Source of the DNA: CAZTVF01 sp964616985
GTDB taxonomy: Bacteria; Planctomycetota; Phycisphaerae; SM23-33
Direction of reading: 5' to 3'
DNA length: 35,717 nt
Assembly (NCBI GenBank): GCA_964616985.1
Contig: CAZTVF010000048.1
Coordinates: 1-35,717, forward strand
How positions within the stretch are numbered: position 1 is the first letter of the stretch; the number at the start of each line of letters is the position of its first letter. Of this stretch, positions 1-7,862 are shown in pieces. Both the position numbers and the translations under genes were made by a program. The notes beneath the pieces are model-generated. The model was not told the origin of the DNA. It made no database searches and worked only from the letters and a program-made list of their open reading frames with translations.

Positions 1-3000
1 GGAAGGGCCCGGGCTTCTCGAACATCTTCTCGTAGCGGGTGAGGTAATCCACGACCTCGGGCGGAAAGTGCATCCCCGAGATGGACTTGGCCAGGTTGCT
101 CTTGCCGGCGAAGCGGATGTACCCCTCGGGGATCCGCCCGCCCTCCTTGACGCCCCATCGCCGCGCCGCCTCCTGCAGGAACATCGCCCCGCCCAGGAGC
201 TTGTCTTTCTGGATCTCCCACGCCGTCTGCCACAGCAGCGGGTTGGCGTGGAACAGCTCGGGCCGTCCCTTGGCCGCCGCGGCCATGTTGGCCTCGTAGA
301 TGCTGCGGTCGCGCAGGGCCTCGATCCGCTTGTTCTGGATGCCCTGCTTGGAGTTCCACCATCGCCTGACCGCACCCAGCAGGGTGTCGTTCTTTTCAGC
401 CTCGTGGTAGGCGTGCGCCACCAGGTCGCTCTGCAGGCTCTTGACCTCGGCGCCGTGGGCGGCGAGCTTGAGGAACTCGATATTCTCCCGGTCCCGATCG
501 CCGGCCACCAGGCGGGCGAGCTCGGGATCGACCGGCTTGGCCAGGACCGACTCGTAGTAGTGGAAATCGTCGGGGGCGGGGGCGCCCAGTGGCTTCTGTT
601 CCGGTGGCAGCGGGTTGCCGCCGTCGGCCGCGATCGCCTCATCGGCCGGCGACTGCAGGCCCAGCTGCTGCTCGATCTCCTGCAGGCGCTTGGCGGCGGC
701 CGGATCGTCGCCCCGCTCCAGGCGGTCGATCAGCTCGTTGCGCTCGGCGTCCAGGGCGTCCAGCTCCCCTTGGCGCGTGGCCGCGCGATCGGCGTCGAAC
801 TCCGCACGCCCCGCTCGGTGGTTGGCCAGGTATTCCTCGACGGCCGCCGGGTCGGTGATCCCGCGCGCGGCCAGCTCCTTGCGAAGGCCCGCCTCGTCGG
901 TGATCTTGTCGGCGAATCCCGGCATCGGCCGCAGTTCGCCGCCCGGCAGGGAGCCGTCGGTCTGGCCCTCGGTGAGCTGGCGGATGATCCTACGCTTCTG
1001 CTCCTCCACCGACATGCCCACGTCGCTGCCGGCGTCCTTGAGAATCTTCTCCAGCGCCGCCTTCGTCGCCTTGGAGTCGGTGCTCTTGAGCAGCCACGCC
1101 GCCTGCCTCTGGATCGCGTCCTTGACCTCCGGGTCCATCAGGTGCAGGGGGACCAGCGGGGCCAGCTCGGCCGTCAGCTCGCCGGACAATGCCGCCTGCC
1201 TGGCGGCCTCTCGCGCGGCGTCCATGTCGCCCTTGCCCACGGTGCGTGCGATTTCCAGCTTCTCCGCGCGCGCGGCCTTCAGCATGGACTGGTAGACCGG
1301 ATCGTTCTTGGCCTGTTCGATGAGGGCGAGATTGGCCTTGGTCTTTCGGACCTTCTGGCCCGGGCGGATGTACCCCTTGTCGAATTCGTACTTGCGGAGC
1401 GCGTCGGCGGCTGGCGTCGGGGGCCTTACGGTTCCTTGGAGCCCGAGAGCCGGTTCTTGAGCCACCGCGCGTGCTCCTTGCGGTTGTGCTCGTCGAGGCC
1501 CTTGAGATAGGCGTCGGAGATCCTCTGGGAGCGGATCTGATTTGCTTCCGATAACCCGGAGGAGCTCTTCGGGATAACGGCCTTGTTGTCTGGCTTTTTG
1601 GAGTTCATTTTCGACGATCCTGTCAAGTTCCCCTCTATTAGTATATCGCCACCTTCCGCCCTCGGCAACATCGGCGACGGATATTTCTCTCGGCGGAAGC
1701 CGGCGCGACGGCGAGCCGACGTTCAAGTATGCCTTGATCTCGACACGTGGCTCATTCTTGAAATGCTCCGCAACCTCCACGAACGACCGCTGCGCCTTCA
1801 TGTGCAGCCCGGGCAGTTCGCGCAGCGGGCCATGCCGCCCCTCGCTCCAAGCCCGGTGGATGGCGCCTTGGACCACGCCGTCCATCGGCCGCTGGGTGTA
1901 GTTGATGCGAACTTCCCATCCGTTGTCCAGGGCCATCTGTATCTTGCGGATCGCCTCGGCGGGGTCCTTCATCTGGCCGTCGCTGATGAGGTCCGCCGCA
2001 TCGACCAGTTCCTTCGTCAGGGAGCTGCTCTTGCCCGCGGCCACGCCGCCGGCGTTGAAAAGGATGAAGGGTTTTCGGCCATCAGGAAAAACCGGCTTGG
2101 CCTTAATCCGTCGATCCAGCAAGTCCGAAGCATACGCCGACGCCGGGCGGCTGGTGGCCGGCGTATAGTCAACGCGGCCCTGCCAGGTGTGGTACTCGGG
2201 GTGAATGAAGCGGGCGATGTCTGTCCCGACGATCTTGCCACCGGCCGAGTCGGCCACCACGTTGCCGGCCTCATCGACGACGCGAATCGCGCTGTACAGC
2301 TCGTCGGCCTTGGCCGTGTCGCGCACCGTCGCCGCCAGTTCGTCCTGCACCCGCGATCCCTGCGGACCAAGATCGGTCTTCATGTTGATCGCCAGGCCTC
2401 TGGACGCTGGGGCCGGCGCAACCGGCCGCGGCTGCACGCCGCCCAGGCCCAGGTCGCCCGGTGGCTTGGGCGGTTCCGCCGGAAGCCACGAACCCGAGGG
2501 GCCCTTGGGCTCCATCAATAGCGGCGTCCCCCCGTCGGCCGCGATCGCACGCTGCACCTGCTCCAGCGTCCCCTCGCTGTGGCGGGGCAGCTGCGGAATG
2601 AGTTTCTTCTCGGCCGGGTCCCAGGCCTTGACCCCGACGTACAGACCATCGTCCATCGGGAAGATCAGGTGCGTCGCCTCGCCGCTCTCGGCCTGCGGCG
2701 CCGCCCAGCGGATCGCCTGGCGCCCCGGCATCGACAGCTTGTGCATCGCCGCCGTCGCCTGCAGGGGGCCGGGGATGGGCTGGCCGGTGACGATCTCGAC
2801 GAACTGCCCGAAGGCCTTGGCAGGGTCCTTGGGCATCGTCTCGTACGCCACGTCGTAGAGGTTTTCCGCCTGCTTGGCATCGACCGACACGCCCAGCAGC
2901 CGCTCCATGAACTGCTTGAAGTCGTCCAGGTGCGACGCCCGCCACGTCGCGGCCTTGGTCTGGTCGAAGAAGGTCTTCTGTTCCGTCAGCCGCTTGAACT

Positions 3001-4270
3001 GCTTGCCCAGGACCTCGATTTCCGTCCGCGGCGTGTGTCCGATCGCCGCGCGGAGTGCGTCCTTGACCGGCGCGGCGATCGCGGCGAGCTTGGGGCCGAT
3101 GCGAGGCCCCAGCGTGGCGCCAAGAATCGCACCGCCGACGGCGCCTGCGCCCGCCTCGTCGGCCACGCTGCCGGCCTCGGCGCCGGCCAGTCCGCCGTAC
3201 AGGGCGCCAAGGGCCCGCGGCGACCCGGCAAGCACGCCCGGGCTGGCCAGCTCGATCTCGGCCTTCGGCAGCACCTTCTTGACAGCACGGCCGATCAGCG
3301 GGAAGTTCCGCAGCGGCTCGGTCGAGAGTCTCAGGCCCTTTTGCTCGAGCTTGCCGGCGTCGATGACCCCGCCGAGGGCCCGCTCGGCGAATGGCAGGGT
3401 CTCGGGCTTGGCCGCCAGCTCCGTCAGCCACTGCTCGATCTGGCGATTGGCCTGCGGCTTGGCCTGGTACGCCCGGTTGGCCCAGTCCAGGGCGTTCTCG
3501 CCCTCCTGTTGGCCCAGGCCCTTGAGCAACGTCTCGAACTCGGCCGCCCTGGGGCTGGCCCGCAGGGCCTGGGCCACCGGCGCCGCCTCGTGCAAGGCGC
3601 CCATGCCCGCCCGCTCGGCCGCCGTGGCGATCGCCCGGCCGGCGCCGCTCCTGGCCATCTGTTCGGCCATGTCCGCTGCCAGCTGGCGCCCGACCGTCTT
3701 GACCGTCTGGCCCAGGGCCACCTGCCCGACCTTCTTGGCGATCCCTCCGATGCCCGTAACCCATGTAACCGGGTCAGAGACCACGTCCCAGATGAACCCG
3801 CCCACCGCCTGGCCGACGGAGTTCTCGACGCCGAAGCGTTTCAGCACGTCGGCGCCGTAGATGCGTTCGCCGCCCATGATGGCCGGCTCGGGGCTGGAGG
3901 CCTTGGCCCCGATGACCAGGTTGAGGATCTTGTTGACGGCCATGCGGGGGATATCGACGATGTCCAGCACGCGGCCCAGGCCCGAAAGGAAGTCGCTGAA
4001 GCCGCTGGAGGTCTCTTTCACTCGCTCGATGGTTGGGGCGAGCTTCTCGTACGTGGCGGGGTCAGCCGGATCGAGCCGAGGCTGCTTGCGGCGGTCGAGC
4101 TGGGCCTGCGTGGGCTCGGGGCGGTCTTCCAGGTCGCGGTTGACCTCCTGGCCCAGGGCGGCGAGATAATCCGGGCTGGTGCGGTCCTGCGCCTGCCGCA
4201 GGGCGGGCAGGGCCAACTTGCCAAGGGCGGGCAGATCGGCCAGCGTCGGCAGCGGGGGAAGTGCGGTCAT
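1..4270 (-). CDS. Giant phage protein with zeta-toxin-like P-loop kinase domain (C-terminus beyond window)
   Basis: One uninterrupted frame runs from an ATG at 4270 (AAGG seven bases upstream) to the left edge, giving at least 1423 residues. The N-terminus resembles large phage internal or polyvalent proteins: a DPVTWVTG segment near residue 167 and a Gly/Ala-rich hydrophobic stretch at about 355-395 that could be membrane-active. Around residues 741-748 there is a Walker A motif, GGVAAGKS. It is followed by an RPMDG segment, an EGRHGP segment and then a helix with His and Arg, the order seen in zeta-toxin kinases. The rest is rich in charged helices, and near the edge a GYIRFAGKS segment recalls phage polyvalent proteins. 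It is the last gene of the late operon, after three small virion-like proteins. An internal virion protein ejected into the cell is an inference; the P-loop is seen directly. An 81-codon frame at 1426-1671 and a GTG at 1465 lie inside it and are not separate genes. Confidence 0.85.
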   Translation of the reverse strand, partial: MTALPPLPTLADLPALGKLALPALRQAQDRTSPDYLAALGQEVNRDLEDRPEPTQAQLDRRKQPRLDPADPATYEKLAPTIERVKETSSGFSDFLSGLGRVLDIVDIPRMAVNKILNLVIGAKASSPEPAIMGGERIYGADVLKRFGVENSVGQAVGGFIWDVVSDPVTWVTGIGGIAKKVGQVALGQTVKTVGRQLAADMAEQMARSGAGRAIATAAERAGMGALHEAAPVAQALRASPRAAEFETLLKGLGQQEGENALDWANRAYQAKPQANRQIEQWLTELAAKPETLPFAERALGGVIDAGKLEQKGLRLSTEPLRNFPLIGRAVKKVLPKAEIELASPGVLAGSPRALGALYGGLAGAEAGSVADEAGAGAVGGAILGATLGPRIGPKLAAIAAPVKDALRAAIGHTPRTEIEVLGKQFKRLTEQKTFFDQTKAATWRASHLDDFKQFMERLLGVSVDAKQAENLYDVAYETMPKDPAKAFGQFVEIVTGQPIPGPLQATAAMHKLSMPGRQAIRWAAPQAESGEATHLIFPMDDGLYVGVKAWDPAEKKLIPQLPRHSEGTLEQVQRAIAADGGTPLLMEPKGPSGSWLPAEPPKPPGDLGLGGVQPRPVAPAPASRGLAINMKTDLGPQGSRVQDELAATVRDTAKADELYSAIRVVDEAGNVVADSAGGKIVGTDIARFIHPEYHTWQGRVDYTPATSRPASAYASDLLDRRIKAKPVFPDGRKPFILFNAGGVAAGKSSSLTKELVDAADLISDGQMKDPAEAIRKIQMALDNGWEVRINYTQRPMDGVVQGAIHRAWSEGRHGPLRELPGLHMKAQRSFVEVAEHFKNEPRVEIKAYLNVGSPSRRLPPREISVADVAEGGRWRYTNRGELDRIVENELQKARQQGRYPEELLRVIGSKSDPLPEDLRRLSQGPRRAQPQGARAVAQEPALGLQGTVRPPTPAADALRKYEFDKGYIRPGQKVRKTKANLALIEQAKNDPVYQSMLKAARAEKLEIARTVGKGDMDAAREAARQAALSGELTAELAPLVPLHLMDPEVKDAIQRQAAWLLKSTDSKATKAALEKILKDAGSDVGMSVEEQKRRIIRQLTEGQTDGSLPGGELRPMPGFADKITDEAGLRKELAARGITDPAAVEEYLANHRAGRAEFDADRAATRQGELDALDAERNELIDRLERGDDPAAAKRLQEIEQQLGLQSPADEAIAADGGNPLPPEQKPLGAPAPDDFHYYESVLAKPVDPELARLVAGDRDRENIEFLKLAAHGAEVKSLQSDLVAHAYHEAEKNDTLLGAVRRWWNSKQGIQNKRIEALRDRSIYEANMAAAAKGRPELFHANPLLWQTAWEIQKDKLLGGAMFLQEAARRWGVKEGGRIPEGYIRFAGKSNLAKSISGMHFPPEVVDYLTRYEKMFEKPGPF

Positions 4271-4342
4271 GCGTTCGCCTTTCGACGGGATGAATCGTAG
4301 CCTCTCCATACAGCACAACAGACCCGATGAGGAGAACGCCCG

Positions 4343-4573
4343 ATGTCCGAAGATCTATCCATCGAACAGATCATGCAGAAGTCTTCCGATATCCAGGGCC
4401 ACATGACACAAGCCTTTGAGCATGCGGTCAAAAAGGGCCAGTTCGATCACCCTACGCCGAAAGAGCTCTCAAAGCTTCTTCGCATTCTCTTTGCGGGAGT
4501 CGTCGAATGCGCTGAATCTCTTCACGACGTGACGATGGTAGTCCAAAGATATCAAGCACGTCCTGGTCGCTGA
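4343..4573 (+). CDS. Small plus-strand protein in moron island, unknown function
   Basis: This 76-residue protein starts at an ATG preceded by GAGGAG at good spacing (start of protein MSEDLSIEQIMQ). It lies opposite to the surrounding late genes, and its DNA is visibly less GC-rich than the flanks. The sequence is soluble and mostly helical, with no Cys motif or signal peptide, and I do not recognise a family. It diverges from the giant protein gene across a 72-bp gap, and the membrane protein gene at 4715 follows on the same strand. It may be a moron gene expressed from the prophage. The 3' part overlaps a weaker minus-strand frame (4452-4646). The strong ribosome binding site and independent 5' half favour this frame. 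Confidence 0.7.
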   Translation: MSEDLSIEQIMQKSSDIQGHMTQAFEHAVKKGQFDHPTPKELSKLLRILFAGVVECAESLHDVTMVVQRYQARPGR

Positions 4574-4646
4574 CGCCTTCGCCCATCGCCAGATCGATGT
4601 TGAAATCACGAACGCACTCTTTGAGGCTGGGTATTGGCATAATCAT
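4452..4646 (-). CDS. Possible small hypothetical protein, convergent with the plus-strand gene
   Basis: A 64-residue frame begins MIMPIPSLKEC and contains a plausible amphipathic segment, VSDQDVLDIFGLP. A GTG at 4667 would extend it by seven residues, but that codon lies in the -35/-10 spacer of the plus-strand promoter. No convincing ribosome binding site precedes either start. It overlaps the plus-strand gene 4343-4573 by 122 bp, so at least part could be a shadow. It would be co-transcribed with the late operon. Kept only because residue composition looks protein-like over the non-overlapping part. Confidence 0.3.
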   Translation of the reverse strand: MIMPIPSLKECVRDFNIDLAMGEGVSDQDVLDIFGLPSSRREEIQRIRRLPQRECEEALRALSA

Positions 4647-4656
4647 TTTCTGCGGC

Positions 4657-4684
4657 TTGACCGACACCGGGTCGGTGCTACAAT
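4657..4684 (+). promoter_or_regulatory. Sigma70-like promoter for the plus-strand membrane protein gene
   Basis: TTGACC at 4657-4662 and TACAAT at 4679-4684 are separated by 16 bp, close to the bacterial consensus. Transcription would start near 4691, about 24 bases before the ATG at 4715, with an AAGG ribosome binding site in between. It points against the surrounding late genes, as expected for an independently expressed moron gene. Confidence 0.6.
4661..4675. promoter_or_regulatory. Inverted repeat in promoter spacer, possible operator
   Basis: CCGAC-ACCGG-GTCGG forms a perfect 5-bp inverted repeat with a 5-bp centre. It overlaps the last two bases of the -35 box and fills most of the spacer of the promoter at 4657-4684. 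A repressor bound here would block the promoter. Its short length means it could be chance. Confidence 0.35.
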
Positions 4685-4714
4685 TTCACCAATCGCTTAA
4701 TAAAGGGCCGCGTC

Positions 4715-4966
4715 ATGAAAAAGCTCCTCATCGCCAACTGCGTCCTGCTCGCCCTGTGCCTGGCCGGCCTCGCCTATCTCGCCTGGAACCAGCAGCGGCT
4801 CGACGACAAGTACAACGCGCGGTACGAAGTTCAAAAGTTATATGACGACCGCCAGTTTCAGGTCCTGAATCACATTCTCATGCCGGACAAGTACCCTTTA
4901 CCTACTGCGGTCTCTTCGGCAGTCGATCGGGAACGGGCCCCGGACCGCCTTGCGGCCCAGCCGTAA
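4715..4966 (+). CDS. Small single-pass membrane protein in moron island
   Basis: This 83-residue protein has two N-terminal lysines followed by a hydrophobic helix (about residues 4-23, LLIANCVLLALCLAGLAYLA) and then a charged hydrophilic tail rich in Asp, Arg and Gln. This fits an N-in single-pass inner membrane protein or an uncleaved signal anchor; no lipobox is obvious. The ATG has AAGG about eight bases upstream and its own promoter at 4657. The last 65 bases overlap the 3' end of the convergent virion gene at 4902, so its C-terminal 20 residues are encoded antisense to that gene. A small spanin-like or superinfection-exclusion protein is possible, but no family is recognised. Confidence 0.7.
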   Translation: MKKLLIANCVLLALCLAGLAYLAWNQQRLDDKYNARYEVQKLYDDRQFQVLNHILMPDKYPLPTAVSSAVDRERAPDRLAAQP

Positions 4967-6122
4967 GCGTCTTGGCCCCGCGCATTGCGTCCAGCTCGCC
5001 CGCCATGGTGGCCACCTTGGCCACGGCCATCCCCAGCACCTTTCGCTTCAGCTCGTCGGCCGTCTCGTAAAGCTTCCCGCCGAACTGGAAGGGGTAGCTC
5101 AATATCTTTGACTGGTTCTCCGTGACCTGACCCTTGTCGTCGCGATCCCAATCGGGGGCCTTGGTGAACGCCCCCCACGCCATGTCCGCCACCGCCTGCG
5201 GGATCGCCTCATTGCCAACGCCCTGCGCCGCCAGGCGCTTCACCGCGTCGGAGATCCACTTGTCGAACGCCACGCCCCTGTCGCCGCCGGTAATGTCGCC
5301 GATGTACGTGCTGTTGCGCGCCGCCCACGTCTCGCCCGTTCGCGTGTTGACCACCGGGTTGATGATCGCCGCTGCCTCGGCCTCTGTTCCACCCGTGGGA
5401 ATCGCCGTCTTGGCCGCCGCCGCGCCCATCTCCAGGTCGCGCTGCTTGCCTGCCAGCTGCTCGCGGAGCTGCAGCCTGCCGGGCTTGGGGATCTGCGGGA
5501 TGTCCGACACGTCGCCGCCGGCCGCCAGCATGTCCGCCACGCTCTGGTAGTACTGCTGGATGTCGGGGTCTTCGTTGGGGTTCAGGGCCTTCTGCGTGTA
5601 GCTGGCCACCGCCGCGTCCTTCACCGCCTTCTGGCGGGGGTCGGGGAAGTAGCGGCTGCCACGGTGCGCGGGCGCCGCTGCCGGGGCGCCCTTGGACAGG
5701 TCCTGCCCGATGGGCAGGTCGGGCACGTCATTCACCACGCGTGCCGCCGGCGGCGTGGTGGGCGGCGCGGCTGCCGGCGCCGGGCGCGGGGCGGTACCGC
5801 CGGGGTTCATGAACCGGTCCATCGCATTGTCGAACAGGCCCGAGCCCAGGACCTCCGGAGAGCTCTTGGCCGCCAGCTCCAGCGGCAGCGTCTCTTTCTT
5901 CTGCTCGAACTGGCGATCGGACATGTCCGCATCGTGCCGGTTGGACATCAGCTGGCCCAGCAGGGCCTGGCGGCCGTTGGCCAGCTGGCCGTACGTCTGG
6001 TTCATCGCGTCGATGTTCTCGCCACCGCCCTGCAGGTCGTTGACGTAGTTGTTGGCCATCCCCGCGAGGATCAGGTTCTCGCGGGCGGAGAGCTTGGGGT
6101 TCAAAAGCTGCATCGGCTGCAT
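4902..6122 (-). CDS. Hypothetical virion-associated protein
   Basis: The 406-residue protein starts MQPMQLLNPKLSA with AGGAG upstream. It opens with helical Gln/Asn-rich segments, has a Pro/Ala linker at about residues 109-130, and continues with helical and mixed regions to a Pro/Gly-rich C-terminus. No catalytic motif is seen. It lies in a run of three similar small proteins just before the giant protein gene, where podoviruses keep internal or ejection proteins, so an internal virion role is inferred from position only. It ends with TAG and converges with the plus-strand membrane protein gene. Confidence 0.75.
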   Translation of the reverse strand: MQPMQLLNPKLSARENLILAGMANNYVNDLQGGGENIDAMNQTYGQLANGRQALLGQLMSNRHDADMSDRQFEQKKETLPLELAAKSSPEVLGSGLFDNAMDRFMNPGGTAPRPAPAAAPPTTPPAARVVNDVPDLPIGQDLSKGAPAAAPAHRGSRYFPDPRQKAVKDAAVASYTQKALNPNEDPDIQQYYQSVADMLAAGGDVSDIPQIPKPGRLQLREQLAGKQRDLEMGAAAAKTAIPTGGTEAEAAAIINPVVNTRTGETWAARNSTYIGDITGGDRGVAFDKWISDAVKRLAAQGVGNEAIPQAVADMAWGAFTKAPDWDRDDKGQVTENQSKILSYPFQFGGKLYETADELKRKVLGMAVAKVATMAGELDAMRGAKTLTAGPQGGPGPVPDRLPKRPQ

Positions 6123-6137
6123 GGTGTTCGTCTCCTG

Positions 6138-7004
6138 TTATCGGCCCTGCATGTCCACGACCCGCTGGATCATCGCGTCGGGGTCCGCCACGCCCTGGCC
6201 CACCAGCCACTGGCGGTACCGCGACTTGGCCGTCTCGCTGGCAGGGTTGTTGATGAAGTCCATCATCGGGTTCGTGCCGTACACCTTCTTTTCCAGGACG
6301 GATTTCGCGTCCTCGGAACGCTTTCGCATCTGCTCCGACTGACGCTGCGCCTCGGCCGCGTCGATGTCCTTGATGCTCTGCTGGTTGACCACGCCCGGCT
6401 GGCCTGGGGGCACGGTGTTGTCCGCAGGCGGCGACCATCGCTTGACCGGGGCGTTGTTCGAGGGTGCGAACCGGTCGTTCCACGCCTTCTCCAGCTCGGC
6501 GCCCGTCATGGTGCTGTTGGGGTCCAGGCCCAGGTCGGCGAGCTTCTTGGCGCGGAGAGCGTTGGCCACGTCGGTCTGCGAGTTGATCTTCTGCGCCGTC
6601 TCGACGCCGGGCCCGAACTGGTTGTTGCGGATCGTTCGGTCCTGCTCCACCGTCTTGCCGTACGCCTCGCGCGCCGCCGGGCCGCGGATCTGGTCGGGAC
6701 GCACGGACTCGCGCTGCATGAGCGTCTTCTCCGATTCGGTGCCCATCACCGCCCGGAGCTGCTGGCGCCCCTGGCCCGGTGCGGGCGCCCCGACGGGCGC
6801 CGAGGCGGGGGGTTCGCTCGCGCCGGCCGGCGTCATGCGAGACCAGTCCATGTTGTAGTCCGGGCTTGCGCCCGAAGCGGCCGGCTTTGAAGCGGGGGCC
6901 CCGGCGGCGGGGTTGTCGAGCGTGTTGATCCCGTACTTGCGCGCCAGGCCCAGGACATCCTGGTAACTGTTCGAAAGCAACGGGTCTGCGTATACGCTGG
7001 TCAT
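6138..7004 (-). CDS. Hypothetical virion-associated protein
   Basis: The 288-residue protein starts at an ATG with a strong AAAGGAG six bases upstream. The N-terminus includes a helix (DVLGLARKYGI), followed by an Ala/Pro/Ser-rich low-complexity linker at about residues 33-80, then charged helical sequence. No enzyme motif is visible. The upstream gene ends at a TAG in the same frame 18 bases before this ATG, but the good ribosome binding site makes a separate gene likely. It is probably one of a set of internal or tail accessory proteins with its two neighbours. Confidence 0.75.
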   Translation of the reverse strand: MTSVYADPLLSNSYQDVLGLARKYGINTLDNPAAGAPASKPAASGASPDYNMDWSRMTPAGASEPPASAPVGAPAPGQGRQQLRAVMGTESEKTLMQRESVRPDQIRGPAAREAYGKTVEQDRTIRNNQFGPGVETAQKINSQTDVANALRAKKLADLGLDPNSTMTGAELEKAWNDRFAPSNNAPVKRWSPPADNTVPPGQPGVVNQQSIKDIDAAEAQRQSEQMRKRSEDAKSVLEKKVYGTNPMMDFINNPASETAKSRYRQWLVGQGVADPDAMIQRVVDMQGR

Positions 7005-7019
7005 GTGGACTCCTTTGGC

Positions 7020-7781
7020 CTACACGGCCGTCGAAACGTTTGAACCGCCGCCGTAGGTACCGCCCGAGGCCTTGGAGCGAAGGCGGTTGGCGAGCTGGGC
7101 GTAGTTGTTCCAGTCCTCGGTCGAGTTGAATTGCGTCCCGTTTGCCGGGCCGATGTTGCCCTCAAAGTCGGGAATGGCGAACTGCTTCTGTGCCGACAGC
7201 GTCCCGGCGGCGGCGGTGAACCCCTGGTTTGCCTGCTGGCCTTGCACGCCTGCCAGTGCGTTCAGCGAGCCGATACGGTCGTTGTGGTTCGTGGTGGCCT
7301 GCAGGATGTCCGCGTTGCGCCGGATGCCGCCCAGCTGCCCGCCCAGCTCGGTGGCCATCTGCACGCCCTTGGCCGCCCCCTGGGGCGAGTCCAGGGCCCC
7401 GGCAGACGCCAGGGCCTTGTTGAGGGCCATCCGGCCCTGGCTGTAGCCGCGGAGGGCCTGGTCGCTCTCGGCCCCGGTGATCTTGCTCTTGACCGAGTCG
7501 CTGATCGAGACGGGGTTGGCCGCTACGTCGGCCGACAGCTGCGTCACGCCCTTGCCGGCCGGACTGTTGTTGGCCGCGGCCAGCGCCGCCGGGTACGCCT
7601 GGCGGGCGGCGAAGATCTCGTCCAGGCGCGTCTGGTTGCGCTTCTGCTGTTCCAGGATGCCGCCGAGGTTGTACTTGGCGATCCGCTGGGCTTCGGTGAG
7701 CCCCGCATCGCCGGGCCCATAAACTTTCCCGGAGGACTGGAAATATCCGTCACTGGTGTCAAAGATTGATCCTGTGCCCAT
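7020..7781 (-). CDS. Hypothetical virion-associated protein, helical and Gln/Ala-rich
   Basis: The 253-residue protein (start MGTGSIFDTSDGYF, GGAG nine bases upstream) is dominated by Ala, Gln, Asn and Gly helices in its middle, for example ILEQQKRNQTRLDEIF, and ends in a Gly/Ser-rich tail. Similar composition is found in small podoviral internal core proteins, but no family is recognised. Its stop is a TAG, followed in frame by the start of the next gene. An 80-bp gap upstream holds a repeated hairpin element. Confidence 0.75.
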   Translation of the reverse strand: MGTGSIFDTSDGYFQSSGKVYGPGDAGLTEAQRIAKYNLGGILEQQKRNQTRLDEIFAARQAYPAALAAANNSPAGKGVTQLSADVAANPVSISDSVKSKITGAESDQALRGYSQGRMALNKALASAGALDSPQGAAKGVQMATELGGQLGGIRRNADILQATTNHNDRIGSLNALAGVQGQQANQGFTAAAGTLSAQKQFAIPDFEGNIGPANGTQFNSTEDWNNYAQLANRLRSKASGGTYGGGSNVSTAV

Positions 7782-7834
7782 GGTCTATGTCTCCAGCTCC
7801 AAGGTTTACCGGATTCGCAACATCGCGTCCGCTG

Positions 7835-7862
7835 TTTTCCAGGCATCCGCAAGTAGGATGCT
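7835..7862. repeat. Intergenic hairpin element, copy A
   Basis: On the plus strand this 28-bp element contains GCATCC-GCAAGTA-GGATGC, a 6-bp stem with a 7-base loop. It matches copy B at 20617-20644 at 24 of 28 positions, including the flanking TTTTCC. It sits directly after the stop of the gene at 7862 in the sense of transcription. The rest of the 7782-7861 gap holds no gene. Confidence 0.6.

Noticed and set aside
68..1510. Long plus-strand frame opposite the giant protein gene
   Set aside because: It is a GC-rich shadow; the minus strand in the same place encodes a continuous helical protein.
1426..1671. 81-codon minus frame with internal ATG at 1608 and a GTG at 1465 as a separate gene start
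   Set aside because: Both lie inside the giant protein gene, whose frame is open from 4270 to the left edge; the GTG is in that same frame.
2271..3764. 497-codon minus frame
   Set aside because: Arg/Gly-rich shadow sequence in another frame of the giant protein gene.
2579..4300. 573-codon plus frame
   Set aside because: Low-complexity Arg/Leu/Gly shadow with no ribosome binding site.
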